Shown here piece after piece: positions 50,441-57,917 of a DNA stretch of 57,917 bases. Source of the DNA: Candidatus Levybacteria bacterium RIFCSPLOWO2_02_FULL_37_18 (GTDB lineage: Bacteria; Patescibacteriota; Microgenomatia; Levybacterales; UBA12049); assembly GCA_001784115.1 (NCBI GenBank), contig MFPD01000013.1, positions 1-57,917 of the forward strand. Reading direction: 5' to 3'. Numbering within the stretch: the stretch's first letter is position 1; every line of letters begins with the position of its first letter. The notes below the pieces were generated by a model that had not been told where the DNA came from, ran no database searches, and saw only the letters and a list, made by a program, of their open reading frames with translations. The position numbers and the translations under genes are program-made.

Positions 50441-51145
50441 GTGAAGAAAAAAAGGAAAACATCTCCCCAAAAAACTATTTACCACTACGCGCTTCGTATT
50501 TTTATTTCGATGATGCTTGGCGTTGCAGTATTTATTACCGGAAAGCATTTTTTAAAACCTCCTATTCCATGCGCAAATTCCTTGACGTGTGTTTCTGATT
50601 TATCTTTAAAAATTGAAAATGGTTCGATAGGTATGTTCCAGGGTCGAAAAGTCACTCCTCCGGCTATTGATCTTGCGCTGGATACATCAACAAATGTATT
50701 GGGGGTAAGTTTTCCTATTGGTGAAAAACACATTTATGTTGATCTTGCCTCACAGTCTTTGTATGCCTATCAGGGGAAAACTAGAGTTTTAGAAACGTAT
50801 GTTTCTACTGGAAGATGGGGTAAAACGCCTGTTGGTAATTTTCATATCTGGCAGAAATTACGGGCAACGCGCATGGCAGGAGGAGCAGGAGACGATGCAT
50901 ACGACTTGCCGAATGTGCCATATGTCATGTATTTTTTTCGTGATTTTGGGCTGCATGGAGCATATTGGCACGATAATTTTGGTCATACCATGAGCCACGG
51001 ATGTGTGAATTTAAGGCAAGTTGATGCCCAGGCTTTATTCAATTGGGCCAACGGCCCAACAAATGGAGAAAAGGGGACTGCGGTTTCAATCTGCAATAAT
51101 TTTATAAAACCGAATAAATGTATACAGGATAACCCGGTACAGTAA
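50441..51145 (+). CDS. L,D-transpeptidase (YkuD domain)
   Basis: 234 aa, GTG start at 50441. N-terminal membrane anchor about 17-33, then a YkuD catalytic domain about 97-225: IYVDLASQSLYAYQ, TYVSTGRWGKTPVG, FGLHGAYWHDNFG and the active-site SHGCVNLRQVDAQALF with the catalytic Cys. Forms 3-3 cross-links in peptidoglycan or attaches proteins. Complements the D,D-carboxypeptidase at 45183. Confidence 0.93.
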   Translation: MKKKRKTSPQKTIYHYALRIFISMMLGVAVFITGKHFLKPPIPCANSLTCVSDLSLKIENGSIGMFQGRKVTPPAIDLALDTSTNVLGVSFPIGEKHIYVDLASQSLYAYQGKTRVLETYVSTGRWGKTPVGNFHIWQKLRATRMAGGAGDDAYDLPNVPYVMYFFRDFGLHGAYWHDNFGHTMSHGCVNLRQVDAQALFNWANGPTNGEKGTAVSICNNFIKPNKCIQDNPVQ

Positions 51146-51148
51146 TAT

Positions 51149-51796
51149 ATGATCAAAATAGATAAAAAAACAGAGTGGGAAACTGTGTATGTATGCCTTC
51201 TGGCAGTTTTTGTAAGTAGCTTTTTTGTTTGGCAAAGCAATAAAGATTTTGGAAAGAAATTCTTCTCAAGCGTTCCAATTTTAGCAGGTAGTAAAAATAC
51301 TATTGTTTCACCCGTTCCAAGCTCAACTTTAGATATTGAAACTGCTTCGCAGGTTTCTCCGGATGGAACAAAAAAACTTCATTTAAAAATTATGCACAAT
51401 AAAGACTTAACAAAAACCTACATATTCACAGTTTCTGACAGTTTGGATAAAGATAAAAAATTGTTGTTCCAACAAACTTTGCATGAGTCAGAAAGTATGG
51501 GCCTGCCATTTAACGCGTGGTCGCCTGATAATAAGTTTTTGTTTATTTATAAAAATGATTCCAATGCTTTGCTTTTTAAAGCAAGTGGGGAACTGTTCAC
51601 AAATGATCAGGTGCGTTATCTTAGTGTTCTTGATATATTTAAGGAAAAAAACAAAACAAATAGACTTTTGGAAATTACCGGTTGGGCATCGCAAGATCTT
51701 CTAATTGTAAACACGCTAGACGGTAATAATCAAAATTCATCATTTTGGTTGGAAATTCCATCCAAAGCAATTATTCCTCTTGCATCCCAATTTTGA
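51149..51796 (+). CDS. membrane-anchored protein with beta-propeller-like repeats, unknown function
   Basis: 215 aa. N-terminal membrane helix about 13-30 (VYVCLLAVFVSSFFVW), Ser/Pro linker, then an outside domain with strand patterns (SPDGTKKLHLKIM, AWSPDNKFLFIYKND, GWASQDLLIVNTLDG) similar to TolB/WD-type blades. Fewer blades than a full propeller. Starts 3 nt after the L,D-transpeptidase gene, so probably in one operon with it. Confidence 0.65.
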   Translation: MIKIDKKTEWETVYVCLLAVFVSSFFVWQSNKDFGKKFFSSVPILAGSKNTIVSPVPSSTLDIETASQVSPDGTKKLHLKIMHNKDLTKTYIFTVSDSLDKDKKLLFQQTLHESESMGLPFNAWSPDNKFLFIYKNDSNALLFKASGELFTNDQVRYLSVLDIFKEKNKTNRLLEITGWASQDLLIVNTLDGNNQNSSFWLEIPSKAIIPLASQF

Positions 51797-51834
51797 TGTC
51801 TTCCTTTAAGAATTTTAAAAAAATTGCTCATTTA

Positions 51835-51979
51835 CACGAGTTTCGCAGATCAGCGAAATTATTTCCATGTCATTCCCGCGAAAGCGGGAATCTATATATC
51901 AATAATTATTTGTATGGATTTCGCATCAAAGCCTGCCCCGTACTCACGGGGTGCGGAATGACAAACTGCGAAACTCGTG
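51835..51979. repeat. nested palindrome: CATTCCCGCG element within a 14-bp inverted repeat
   Basis: Outer arms CACGAGTTTCGCAG (51835-51848) and CTGCGAAACTCGTG (51966-51979) are perfect. Inside, GTCATTCCCGCGAAAGCGGGAAT and CCCGTACTCACGGGGTGCGG with GAATGACA make two more hairpins. It separates the upstream operon from tRNA-Gln. Confidence 0.85.
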
Positions 51980-52010
51980 ACGTTTAGATTCCTCATTTGC
52001 TAGGCCTGAG

Positions 52011-52081
52011 CTGGGAGACATGGATTCGGACCATGATTAACGGATTCAGAGTCCGTTGTCCTACCATTAGACGATCTCCCA
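52011..52081 (-). tRNA. tRNA-Gln (anticodon CTG)
   Basis: 71 nt on the minus strand, CCA not encoded. Acceptor TGGGAGA/TCTCCCA with the U1-A72 pair typical of tRNA-Gln, D-arm GTC/GAC, anticodon arm ACGGA-CTCTGAA-TCCGT (anticodon CTG, reading CAG), T-arm CATGG-TCCGAAT-CCATG, discriminator G. The T-loop starts TCC instead of the usual TTC. Confidence 0.92.
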
Positions 52082-52133
52082 AGGGTAATGTTATTTTAAC
52101 AAAATTGGCCTTCGAGCACAAACCCTTTTTGGT

Positions 52134-52163
52134 TTGACTTTTTGGGTAGTTTTAAGGTATATT
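52134..52163 (+). promoter_or_regulatory. promoter of the SGNH hydrolase gene, near-leaderless
   Basis: TTGACT 52134-52139, 18 nt, TATATT 52158-52163; expected start near 52170, 3 nt before the ATG 52173. Confidence 0.55.
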
Positions 52164-52172
52164 TACGTTACC

Positions 52173-52865
52173 ATGAAGGCCAAAACAATACTCTCAACAT
52201 TTCGGTTTTGGTTTACATTCTTATTTAAGAAACTCTTTACAAAAAAGAGGTTTGTGTATGTGGCTTTGGGAGATAGCACAGTTGAAGGAGTTGGGGCTTC
52301 AACACCTTCTAAATCATTTTCATTTTTAGTTCATACCGCTATTAAACAAAGGAATAAACATGCAAAATATTATAACTTTGGCAAAAGCGGAGCTAAAGCT
52401 TTGGATGTTTTAAATCTTCAAGTAGAAAAAGCTATTAAACTGCAACCGGATCTAATTGTAATTTCTATGGGGTTTAATGATGTAGTGGGGAAAACAAAAA
52501 TAGCTGATTTTAAAAATAATTTGAGTAAGGTTATTAAAGAGTTATCTACAAAAACTCACGGTCTAGTTGTTATAAATACTATTCCCGATATTTCTTTGGC
52601 AAGAATCCCATTTTATAAAAAGCTCTATGGAAAAATGATGATAAAAAAATTTAATCAAGAAATAAAGTATCAAGTTCAAAACTCAAAAGCTTTATTAGTT
52701 GATCTGCATTCTCATAGCTTGGTATTAAAAGGTTATAAAGAATTGGTTTCTGATGATGGTCTTCATCCGTCTGATTTAGGACACGCGATATGGGGAAATA
52801 CGATAATTTCTCATATTTGGAATGCACTTTTTAGTGTCGGCAAACTTTCTCAAGCAGTTCAATAA
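52173..52865 (+). CDS. SGNH/GDSL hydrolase
   Basis: 230 aa from ATG 52173 (a longer frame begins at 52134 but overlaps the promoter). Block I VALGDSTVEGVGAS with the nucleophile Ser, block II Gly in NFGKSGAKALD, block III Asn in SMGFNDVVG, block V DGLHPSDLGHAIW with Asp/His. Esterase or acyltransferase family; substrate unknown, often removes O-acetyl groups from surface glycans. A short hydrophobic N-terminus suggests membrane association. A two-unit heptad (AGTTCAA AACTCAA, around 52673-52686) occurs near the end. Confidence 0.88.
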   Translation: MKAKTILSTFRFWFTFLFKKLFTKKRFVYVALGDSTVEGVGASTPSKSFSFLVHTAIKQRNKHAKYYNFGKSGAKALDVLNLQVEKAIKLQPDLIVISMGFNDVVGKTKIADFKNNLSKVIKELSTKTHGLVVINTIPDISLARIPFYKKLYGKMMIKKFNQEIKYQVQNSKALLVDLHSHSLVLKGYKELVSDDGLHPSDLGHAIWGNTIISHIWNALFSVGKLSQAVQ

Positions 52866-52906
52866 CCTCTGGCTGATTTAATTCAATTGATGTACAATTC
52901 TTCTGG

Positions 52907-54202
52907 ATGAAGAAAGTTTTTATTGTTTTTTCTATTTTGCTTCTCGGTTTTTTTATTCGGGTTCATAACTATCAACTTTATCCACAGAGGGGAGCAACAA
53001 GCGATGAGTATACATATTCTTTTCTTGGAGTGAGTTTGATTACCAAACGTGTTCCAATTTCGTGGTCTTATTTTGCATACGATAATAGATCGGATTTGAC
53101 AATTAATAATATTTATTTTCCTATTGTGTATCCTTATTTTGATCATCCGCCACTCAATGGATTATTTGTAGGTGGTTGGGCAGTTTTAAAGGGACAAGAT
53201 ACGTTTACAAAAATAGATTTAAAAACAATACGAATCGTTCCAATTTTTTTCGGGATGATCTCTTCTCTCTTGTTGTTTTTAATAGCTAATCGTTTGTATT
53301 CTTTTAAAACCGCAGTGTGGTCGCTTCTTATTTTTTCAACTTCGACACTATTTGTGATGAATATGAGAGTTGTGGTAGCAGAAAACCTTTTGACGGTACT
53401 ATTTTTGGGAAGTCTCTATGCATACGCATACTTTATAAAAAACATGACGACTAGAAAAGCAATAATACTCGGTATTCTTAGTGGGTTTTCTCTTTGGACA
53501 AAGATTATGGGTATCAGTATTTTTCTAACGCTTTTATTTTTTTTCTTAAAAGACAGGGTAAAAACAAAATATATTGTTATGTTTTGTACTGCATTTTTTG
53601 TGTTCGTCGGATTGTTGCTCGGATATGCGGGTTATTATGATTTTAAATTGTTTTGGCAGGTTCAGCTTTCTCAAGGAGGAAGAAACATTGGACCAGAAAC
53701 ATTACGATTAATACTTAGCAGCCCAGTAATTGTAAATAAAGTATTTTATGACGGGTGGTATTTTTTTGGGTTTTTTAGCTTATTTCTACAGTTTACAAGT
53801 TTTAAAAAAAACAAATACATCATTGTTTCTAGTCTTTTTTATTTGTGTTTACTTTTAATTTCTATGACAAAAGAAGGACATTCCGGTTGGTATATGATTC
53901 CACTTTTTCCTTTTATGGCAATTGCGATGGGGGAAGTTTTAAAAGAAGCAGTTGAAGCCGGAAGCTTTATTTTAGCAATATTTCTTTTATTTATCGGAAT
54001 GTCTCACATTCAAAACATCTATCAAGTCTGGTTTGGTTTAACGCCTGCTTATTACAGAATTCTTTTTGTACTCCTAATATTTCCATTTCTGTTTATTTTT
54101 TTAATCAAGAAAAAATGGATATATGCGCTTGCAAATATACTGTTTTATAGTATGATCCTTGGAAACATACTTCAGACATATTCATATATTCATCCATCCT
54201 GA
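52907..54202 (+). CDS. GT39-like integral membrane glycosyltransferase
   Basis: 431 aa, about ten membrane helices. First outer loop YPQRGATSDEYTYSFLG with an acidic pair and the later YFDHPPLNGLFVGGWAVL (HPP motif) match the ArnT/protein O-mannosyltransferase superfamily. Uses lipid-linked sugar at the outer membrane face. A TACAAT -10 box at 52893-52898 predicts a start about 2 nt before the ATG, though no good -35 is seen. Stop TGA lies in CATCCTGAG, an end motif of the palindromic repeats. Confidence 0.82.
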   Translation: MKKVFIVFSILLLGFFIRVHNYQLYPQRGATSDEYTYSFLGVSLITKRVPISWSYFAYDNRSDLTINNIYFPIVYPYFDHPPLNGLFVGGWAVLKGQDTFTKIDLKTIRIVPIFFGMISSLLLFLIANRLYSFKTAVWSLLIFSTSTLFVMNMRVVVAENLLTVLFLGSLYAYAYFIKNMTTRKAIILGILSGFSLWTKIMGISIFLTLLFFFLKDRVKTKYIVMFCTAFFVFVGLLLGYAGYYDFKLFWQVQLSQGGRNIGPETLRLILSSPVIVNKVFYDGWYFFGFFSLFLQFTSFKKNKYIIVSSLFYLCLLLISMTKEGHSGWYMIPLFPFMAIAMGEVLKEAVEAGSFILAIFLLFIGMSHIQNIYQVWFGLTPAYYRILFVLLIFPFLFIFLIKKKWIYALANILFYSMILGNILQTYSYIHPS

Positions 54203-54226
54203 GAGGAAAAAAGGGGTGTATTTTCA

Positions 54227-55395
54227 ATGATTAAAAAAATAATATTACTTTTTTTGCTCTGGAAAATACTTGTCTATGCATGTACCTTGCTTGCTCCTTT
54301 TTTTTAGTAAAAAATTCCTTTTTTACTCCAAGCGTGCATTATACTAAAGGCCTTTCTTTTTTAATATTAATTTTTGCAAATTTTGATGGCGCACATTATA
54401 TAGAAGTAGCGAGAAACGGATATCATGATTTTTTGTATCCTTTCTTTCCTTTTTATCCTTTACTTGTTAAGATTACTACCCCGTATTTATTTAAATCTCA
54501 TATTATCTCCGGAGAAGTTATTTCTCATATCTCTTTTTTTGCAGCATGTTTGGTTGTTTATAAGCTTTTACATCTTGACAAGAAAAACAATCTTTTTGTC
54601 ATTTTTATGGCAATTGTTTTGTTTTTTCCTTCTTCGTTTTTTTATGGAGCAGTTTATAACGATTCTTTATTTTTCTTTTTTGCTACACTCACTATCTACT
54701 TTTCGCGGAGAAAAAAATGGATTCTAGCAAGTTTTGCAGGAGCCTTGGCGACATACACGAGATTAAATGGTCTTGCTCTTATTTTTTTGATATTTCTTGA
54801 ATACATCCAATCCTTTAATAAAGACAAAGATCTGTGGAACATAAGAGATTCTAAGAAAGCCTTTATTACTGCATTCTCATTTAGAAATATTTTTCACAGT
54901 GGAATAGTAGCAATAATTCTTATTCCTTTTGCTTTTTTATCGTTTCTTGCTTATATACATATATCTTACGGTGGTTGGAGTCTCGTTTTTTCTTCTATGA
55001 AGCAATGGGATCAGGATAAGATAATATTTCCTCTTCAGGTATTTTGGCGATATTATAAAATTCTTGTTTTATACCCTACTTTTAATATATCTTATTTGGT
55101 CGCGTTAAATGAGCAATTTTCTGTAATTATGTATCTTGTGGGAATTACGTATTCATTTAAAAAAATAAGACTTTCATATTGGATTTTTTTTGTTATATCA
55201 ATAATTATTCCTTCGCTTACTGGCACATTTCAAGGGATGCCACGGTATGGCCTTCATTTATATCCTTTTTTTCTTTCTTTTGTTTTGATTTTAAGTAATA
55301 GAGGAAAAATTTTTAAGTTTTTATATTTCGCCATCTCTTTGACTATTGCTTTTTTCTCTATAATATTGTTTACGAGTGGTTTTTTTATAGCCTAG
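54227..55395 (+). pseudogene. PIG-V-like mannosyltransferase gene with a frameshift in a T8 tract
   Basis: The intact-looking part (from about 54306) encodes a GT-C membrane protein: FANFDGAHYIEVARNGY, YPFFPFYPLLVKI, FYGAVYNDSLFFFFATLTIY, ATYTRLNGLAL, as in the PIG-V mannosyltransferase family. Its natural N-terminus (MIKKIILLFLLWKILVYA, then CTLLAPFF) is in another frame from ATG 54227 and stops at TAG just after eight T (54298-54305). One extra T would join them into about 390 aa. Without it, translation could only start at an ATG at 54280. Slippage, phase switching or sequence error may be the cause. Confidence 0.75.
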
Positions 55396-55400
55396 TTTTA

Positions 55401-56111
55401 ATGAAAAAAATAACAAGTCTTTCGCTATTTTTTCCTGTGTTTAATGATGCAAGAATAATCCCTGTGCTTGTTGAGAAAGCTAATAAGACAGCCCAAGAGA
55501 TAACCGATGATTATGAAATTATTTGCATTAACGACGGTTCAACCGATACTACCTACCAAGTTCTTAATCATTTGCAGGAAAACTATTCACGATTAAAAAT
55601 AATTCATCACAAAAAAAACAAAGGCTATGGAGGAGCGCTTATTTCCGGATTTGAAAACTCAACGAAAGAATGGATATTTTATACTGATGGAGACGGACAA
55701 TATGATCCGAATGAACTTACTTCGTTAGTAAATGTTCTACAGAATGGTGTTGATGTGGTAAATGGCTATAAGTTAAAACGGGAAGACTCATTAATAAGAA
55801 AAATTGTTGGAAATTTAAATAACTTTCTTGTTCATGCATTTTTCCCAATTCCAATTTCTGACATTGATTGTGATTTTAGATTAATAAGAAGTTCGTTGAT
55901 GAAAAAAATTGAACTCACCTTTTCATCGGGAACTATTTGTACAGAACTAATTTTAAAACTGCAAAAACAGGGAGCAGGATTTACAGAAGTCGGAGTGCAT
56001 CACTATAAAAGAAAATTTGGACAATCGCAATTTTTTAGTTTTATAAGAGTTATTCAAACAATAATTGATAATACTAAACTATTCTTAGCGTTCAAAAGAA
56101 ATAAATTATGA
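55401..56111 (+). CDS. family 2 glycosyltransferase (DPM1-like)
   Basis: 236 aa, GT-A fold. LFFPVFNDARIIPVLVEKA, CINDGSTDTTYQVL, KGYGGALISGFENSTKEWI, TDGDGQYDPNEL (DxD) and YKRKFGQSQFFSF near the end match dolichol/undecaprenyl-phosphate sugar synthases. No C-terminal membrane domain, unlike the DPM-GtrA fusion at 19652. Probably loads the carrier used by the two preceding membrane transferases. Confidence 0.9.
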   Translation: MKKITSLSLFFPVFNDARIIPVLVEKANKTAQEITDDYEIICINDGSTDTTYQVLNHLQENYSRLKIIHHKKNKGYGGALISGFENSTKEWIFYTDGDGQYDPNELTSLVNVLQNGVDVVNGYKLKREDSLIRKIVGNLNNFLVHAFFPIPISDIDCDFRLIRSSLMKKIELTFSSGTICTELILKLQKQGAGFTEVGVHHYKRKFGQSQFFSFIRVIQTIIDNTKLFLAFKRNKL

Positions 56112-56158
56112 GATTTTGAAACCGCTTCAGACGCGGTGAATCAAGTTCAGAATGACAT
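56111..56158. repeat. partial CATTCTGA-family element
   Basis: ACCGCTTCAGACGCGGTGAA then TCAAGTTCAGAATGACATG; CCGC-TTCAGA-CGCGG is a small hairpin. Begins at the stop of the GT2 gene. Confidence 0.65.
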
Positions 56159-56182
56159 GTTTTAATGTTTTGCATGACGATT

Positions 56183-56749
56183 ATGAAAAGAATTCTGTAT
56201 GTAATAGTTTTAATTTTTATTTACATCTCAATTTATCCATTTACTAAGAATCAAAGTTTACACGTTGAGAAAAGAATTAAAGGAACAAAAATAATTGCAA
56301 CGCCAGTTCCAGGTTCAACATCAAATATTACTTTGTACCAAGTTGTACATGTTGTTGATGGTGATACTATTCAGGTTGATATAAATGGCTCAAAAGAAAC
56401 TATTCGGCTTATTGGCGTGGATACTCCGGAAGTTGTTGATCCAAGAAAACCTGTACAATGTTTTGGCAGGGAAGCTTCGAATAAAACCAAAGAAATTTTA
56501 ATTGGAAAAAAAGTTCGATTGGAATCTGACCCAACGCAATCAAATAGAGACAAGTATCAAAGACCTTTGCGATATGTTTTTTTGGAGGATGGGACATTGT
56601 TCAATAAGTTATTGATTGAACAAGGATACGCGCATGAATATACGTATCAAAGCAACTCGTACAGATATCAACTGGAGTTCAAAACTGCAGAAAAAGACGC
56701 AAGAGAGAATAAACGAGGCCTTTGGGCAGAAGATATATGTTTAAAATAA
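56183..56749 (+). CDS. secreted thermonuclease (SNase-like)
   Basis: 188 aa from ATG 56183; in-frame ATGs at 56165 and 56174 are possible. Signal or anchor about 3-20 (ILYVIVLIFIYISIYPF). SNase domain about 55-185: VVDGDTIQVDI, IRLIGVDTPEVVDP (Ca-binding Asp and catalytic Arg), REASNKTKEILIGKKVRL, DKYQRPLRYVFL, GYAHEYTY and EKDARENKRGLW. Degrades DNA or RNA outside the cell, giving nucleotides to an organism expected to lack their synthesis, or acts in DNA uptake. Confidence 0.93.
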   Translation: MKRILYVIVLIFIYISIYPFTKNQSLHVEKRIKGTKIIATPVPGSTSNITLYQVVHVVDGDTIQVDINGSKETIRLIGVDTPEVVDPRKPVQCFGREASNKTKEILIGKKVRLESDPTQSNRDKYQRPLRYVFLEDGTLFNKLLIEQGYAHEYTYQSNSYRYQLEFKTAEKDARENKRGLWAEDICLK

Positions 56750-56800
56750 ACACATATCCGATTTTATCAAGCTAATGTAGCCGATAACAAAAAAAGAAGA

Positions 56801-57790
56801 CTAAAACCATCGTTTAAACTTAAAAATAGTAAGCATCGAAACTCCTATAGCAAACATAAAAGCCATTATAATTGCAAATGCGACATGATCTTCTGCAAAC
56901 GGAAGTCCCGGAATATTCATTCCATAAATACTTGCTAAAAGGTTAAGGGGAAGAAGAATAGCTGAATAAATAGTTAGGACTTTTACTATTTCATTCGTTT
57001 TGGAGGTAAGAAGGGATTCGTTGCTTTCGGAGATTCCTTCGAGAAGTTCTCGGTTGTCCTCTACTCGTTCCATTATTTTTTGAAGATGGTCGGATATGTT
57101 GCCCCAGAAAGGCTGCATTTTTCCATTGAGCTGTTTGTATACTCCTTCTTCCAGACCTTTAAAAAGCGGAATAATAGGCTTTATGATGGTGTGAAACACG
57201 ACAATATTTCTTCGGGTAGTTGAGATTTCTTCTAATGTATTTTGAGATTGTTTGTCTTCGAGTTCTCGGTCGATTCTATCGATTGTTGAGGAGAGCGTAT
57301 TTATCACCGGAAAACAGGAGTCAACCAGCGCGTCTATGATTCGGTACGCCAAAAAAACCGATCCTTCACCTATGTATTCCTCACGATTTCGGAGGGTTTT
57401 TTGACATTGGGAAAAAATATAATTTATGGGAGTAAGGGATCCGTCATAGAGAATAACAAGGTAGTTATTGCCTATAAAAAAATCAACTTGGGAGCTAAAG
57501 ATTCGTTTCTTTTTCTCGAAAGGAATAAATTGAGGAAAGGAAAGTACTCCGTTTTTTTCACCATTTTTTCCAGAGAGAGGCTCACTTTGGGGAAAATAGG
57601 GAAAATCAAGCACTAAAAGGGTATAGTCTTTAAAGATTTCTATTTTAGGAACCTGGGTTTTGTATATATAGTCGTCTAAATGGAGTGAGTCAAATCCAAA
57701 GTTATTTTTGAGGTATTTGATTTCAAGGTTTGACGGATTCGTTACGTTCACAAATGACGCATCATTAAAATTAACAGTTTGGATATTCAT
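56801..57790 (-). CDS. corA: CorA-family Mg2+/Co2+ transporter
   Basis: 329 aa. Large cytosolic N-terminal domain (about 1-265), two C-terminal membrane helices (VLTIYSAILLPLNLLASIYG and FAIIMAFMFAIGVSMLTIF) with the selectivity motif YGMNIPG between, and a basic end KFKRWF. The usual length for CorA/MgtE-type pentameric channels of about 315-330 aa. The start ATG 57790 follows TATACT directly; no clear ribosome site. Confidence 0.94.
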   Translation of the reverse strand: MNIQTVNFNDASFVNVTNPSNLEIKYLKNNFGFDSLHLDDYIYKTQVPKIEIFKDYTLLVLDFPYFPQSEPLSGKNGEKNGVLSFPQFIPFEKKKRIFSSQVDFFIGNNYLVILYDGSLTPINYIFSQCQKTLRNREEYIGEGSVFLAYRIIDALVDSCFPVINTLSSTIDRIDRELEDKQSQNTLEEISTTRRNIVVFHTIIKPIIPLFKGLEEGVYKQLNGKMQPFWGNISDHLQKIMERVEDNRELLEGISESNESLLTSKTNEIVKVLTIYSAILLPLNLLASIYGMNIPGLPFAEDHVAFAIIMAFMFAIGVSMLTIFKFKRWF

Positions 57791-57810
57791 AGTATATTTA
57801 GGGTCTTATG

Positions 57811-57917
57811 TCAAGACCGGACAAAAACTCCATTTCTATAGGTCATCAATAGTTTCATAATCTCGTTGGCTTGATCAGTAAAGTTGATATCTCTGTTATT
57901 GTACCGCCACTCCATTT
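57811..57917 (-). CDS. C-terminal end of an unidentified protein (partial)
   Basis: A minus-strand frame entering from the right edge and ending at TGA 57811-57813. 34 codons: MEWRYNNRDINFTDQANEIM and LLMTYRNGVFVRS among them, with natural residue use. I do not recognise the family. It lies 20 nt before corA on the same strand. Confidence 0.45.
   Translation of the reverse strand, partial: MEWRYNNRDINFTDQANEIMKLLMTYRNGVFVRS

Noticed and set aside
51745-51987. Open frame of about 80 codons containing CHSRESGNL and CPVLTGCGM-type residues
   Set aside because: It overlaps another gene's end and is a translation of the palindromic repeat at 51868-51963; such peptides are a known false product of REP-like DNA.
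52134-52172. Extended start for the SGNH hydrolase
   Set aside because: These codons overlap the promoter, so they would not be transcribed from it.

Overview
The window is an AT-rich, gene-dense bacterial segment. I infer a member of the Candidate Phyla Radiation (Patescibacteria), most likely the Microgenomates side. The reasons are many short single-copy housekeeping proteins, a truncated TsaB, a compact archaeal-type AspRS, several CPR-style hypothetical membrane proteins, and genes packed with 4-20 nt overlaps. UGA is used as an ordinary stop and a release factor 2 gene is present, so the UGA=Gly code of Gracilibacteria does not apply. The lineage is an inference from gene content; no 16S gene is present.

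Layout. 1-6.3 kb: the tail of one gene, a PsbP-like surface protein, an alkyltransferase, transketolase, an RmlC-type epimerase, an Nramp-type transporter and prfB. 6.3-10.5 kb: a cell-division/wall locus with ftsE, ftsX, a secreted coiled-coil protein carrying a C39-like peptidase domain, and a lamin-tail surface protein. 10.5-12.0 kb: t6A tRNA modification (a TsaE-TsaC fusion and TsaB). 12-13.2 kb: a CAP-domain protein and a small membrane protein. 13.2-22.4 kb: nucleotide-sugar and glycan genes (rmlA, Nudix, rmlB, rmlD, ugd, rmd-like, gmd, a DPM-GtrA fusion, a GT39-like enzyme). 22.4-27.7 kb: an Rrf2-controlled SUF operon (sufC-B-D-S-U) plus ferredoxin, followed by a GIY-YIG nuclease and korAB, so Fe-S assembly, its electron carrier and a ferredoxin-dependent 2-oxoacid oxidoreductase lie together. 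30.8-31.6 kb: a minus-strand block with an orphan SAM-I-like RNA, a DUF5679 zinc-ribbon gene and a small membrane protein. 31.6-36.6 kb: DUF4446, DUF3048, an HTH-nucleotidyltransferase protein, secD, secF and a second GIY-YIG. 36.6-42.6 kb: a broken small gene, yqeY, an ABC transporter pair, a CCA-adding-type enzyme and recJ. 42.6-43.7 kb: an unrecognised minus-strand two-gene unit behind an attenuator-like leader. 43.9-52.9 kb: aspS, dacA-like, gltX, PAP2-like, dgkA-like, NiCoT, an L,D-transpeptidase, tRNA-Gln and an SGNH hydrolase. 52.9-57.9 kb: a GT39-like enzyme, a frameshifted PIG-V-like enzyme, GT2, a thermonuclease, corA and the end of another gene.

The most unusual feature is how heavily the window is invaded by short repeats, including inside the coding sequence of core genes. 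There are three kinds: heptanucleotide tandem repeats (7-nt units, usually 4-5 copies), palindromic elements with CATTGCGAG or CATTCTGG-type ends, and one exact 46-nt hairpin present twice. They lie in frame in tkt, tsaE-tsaC, sufC, sufU, korA, secF, cca, recJ (four times) and gltX, and they supply the stop codons of several genes. The 46-nt hairpin sits exactly at the TsaE/TsaC junction and again inside sufU in another reading frame. One of two related GIY-YIG nuclease genes is bracketed by the palindromic repeats and the other has one just upstream. This resembles the in-frame palindromic elements known in Rickettsia; the link to GIY-YIG nucleases is my hypothesis.

A second recurring feature is strong sigma70-type promoters placed so that transcription should start at, or a few bases before, the start codon (97, 992, 12027, 31540, 31603, 47332, 52173), which suggests leaderless mRNAs.
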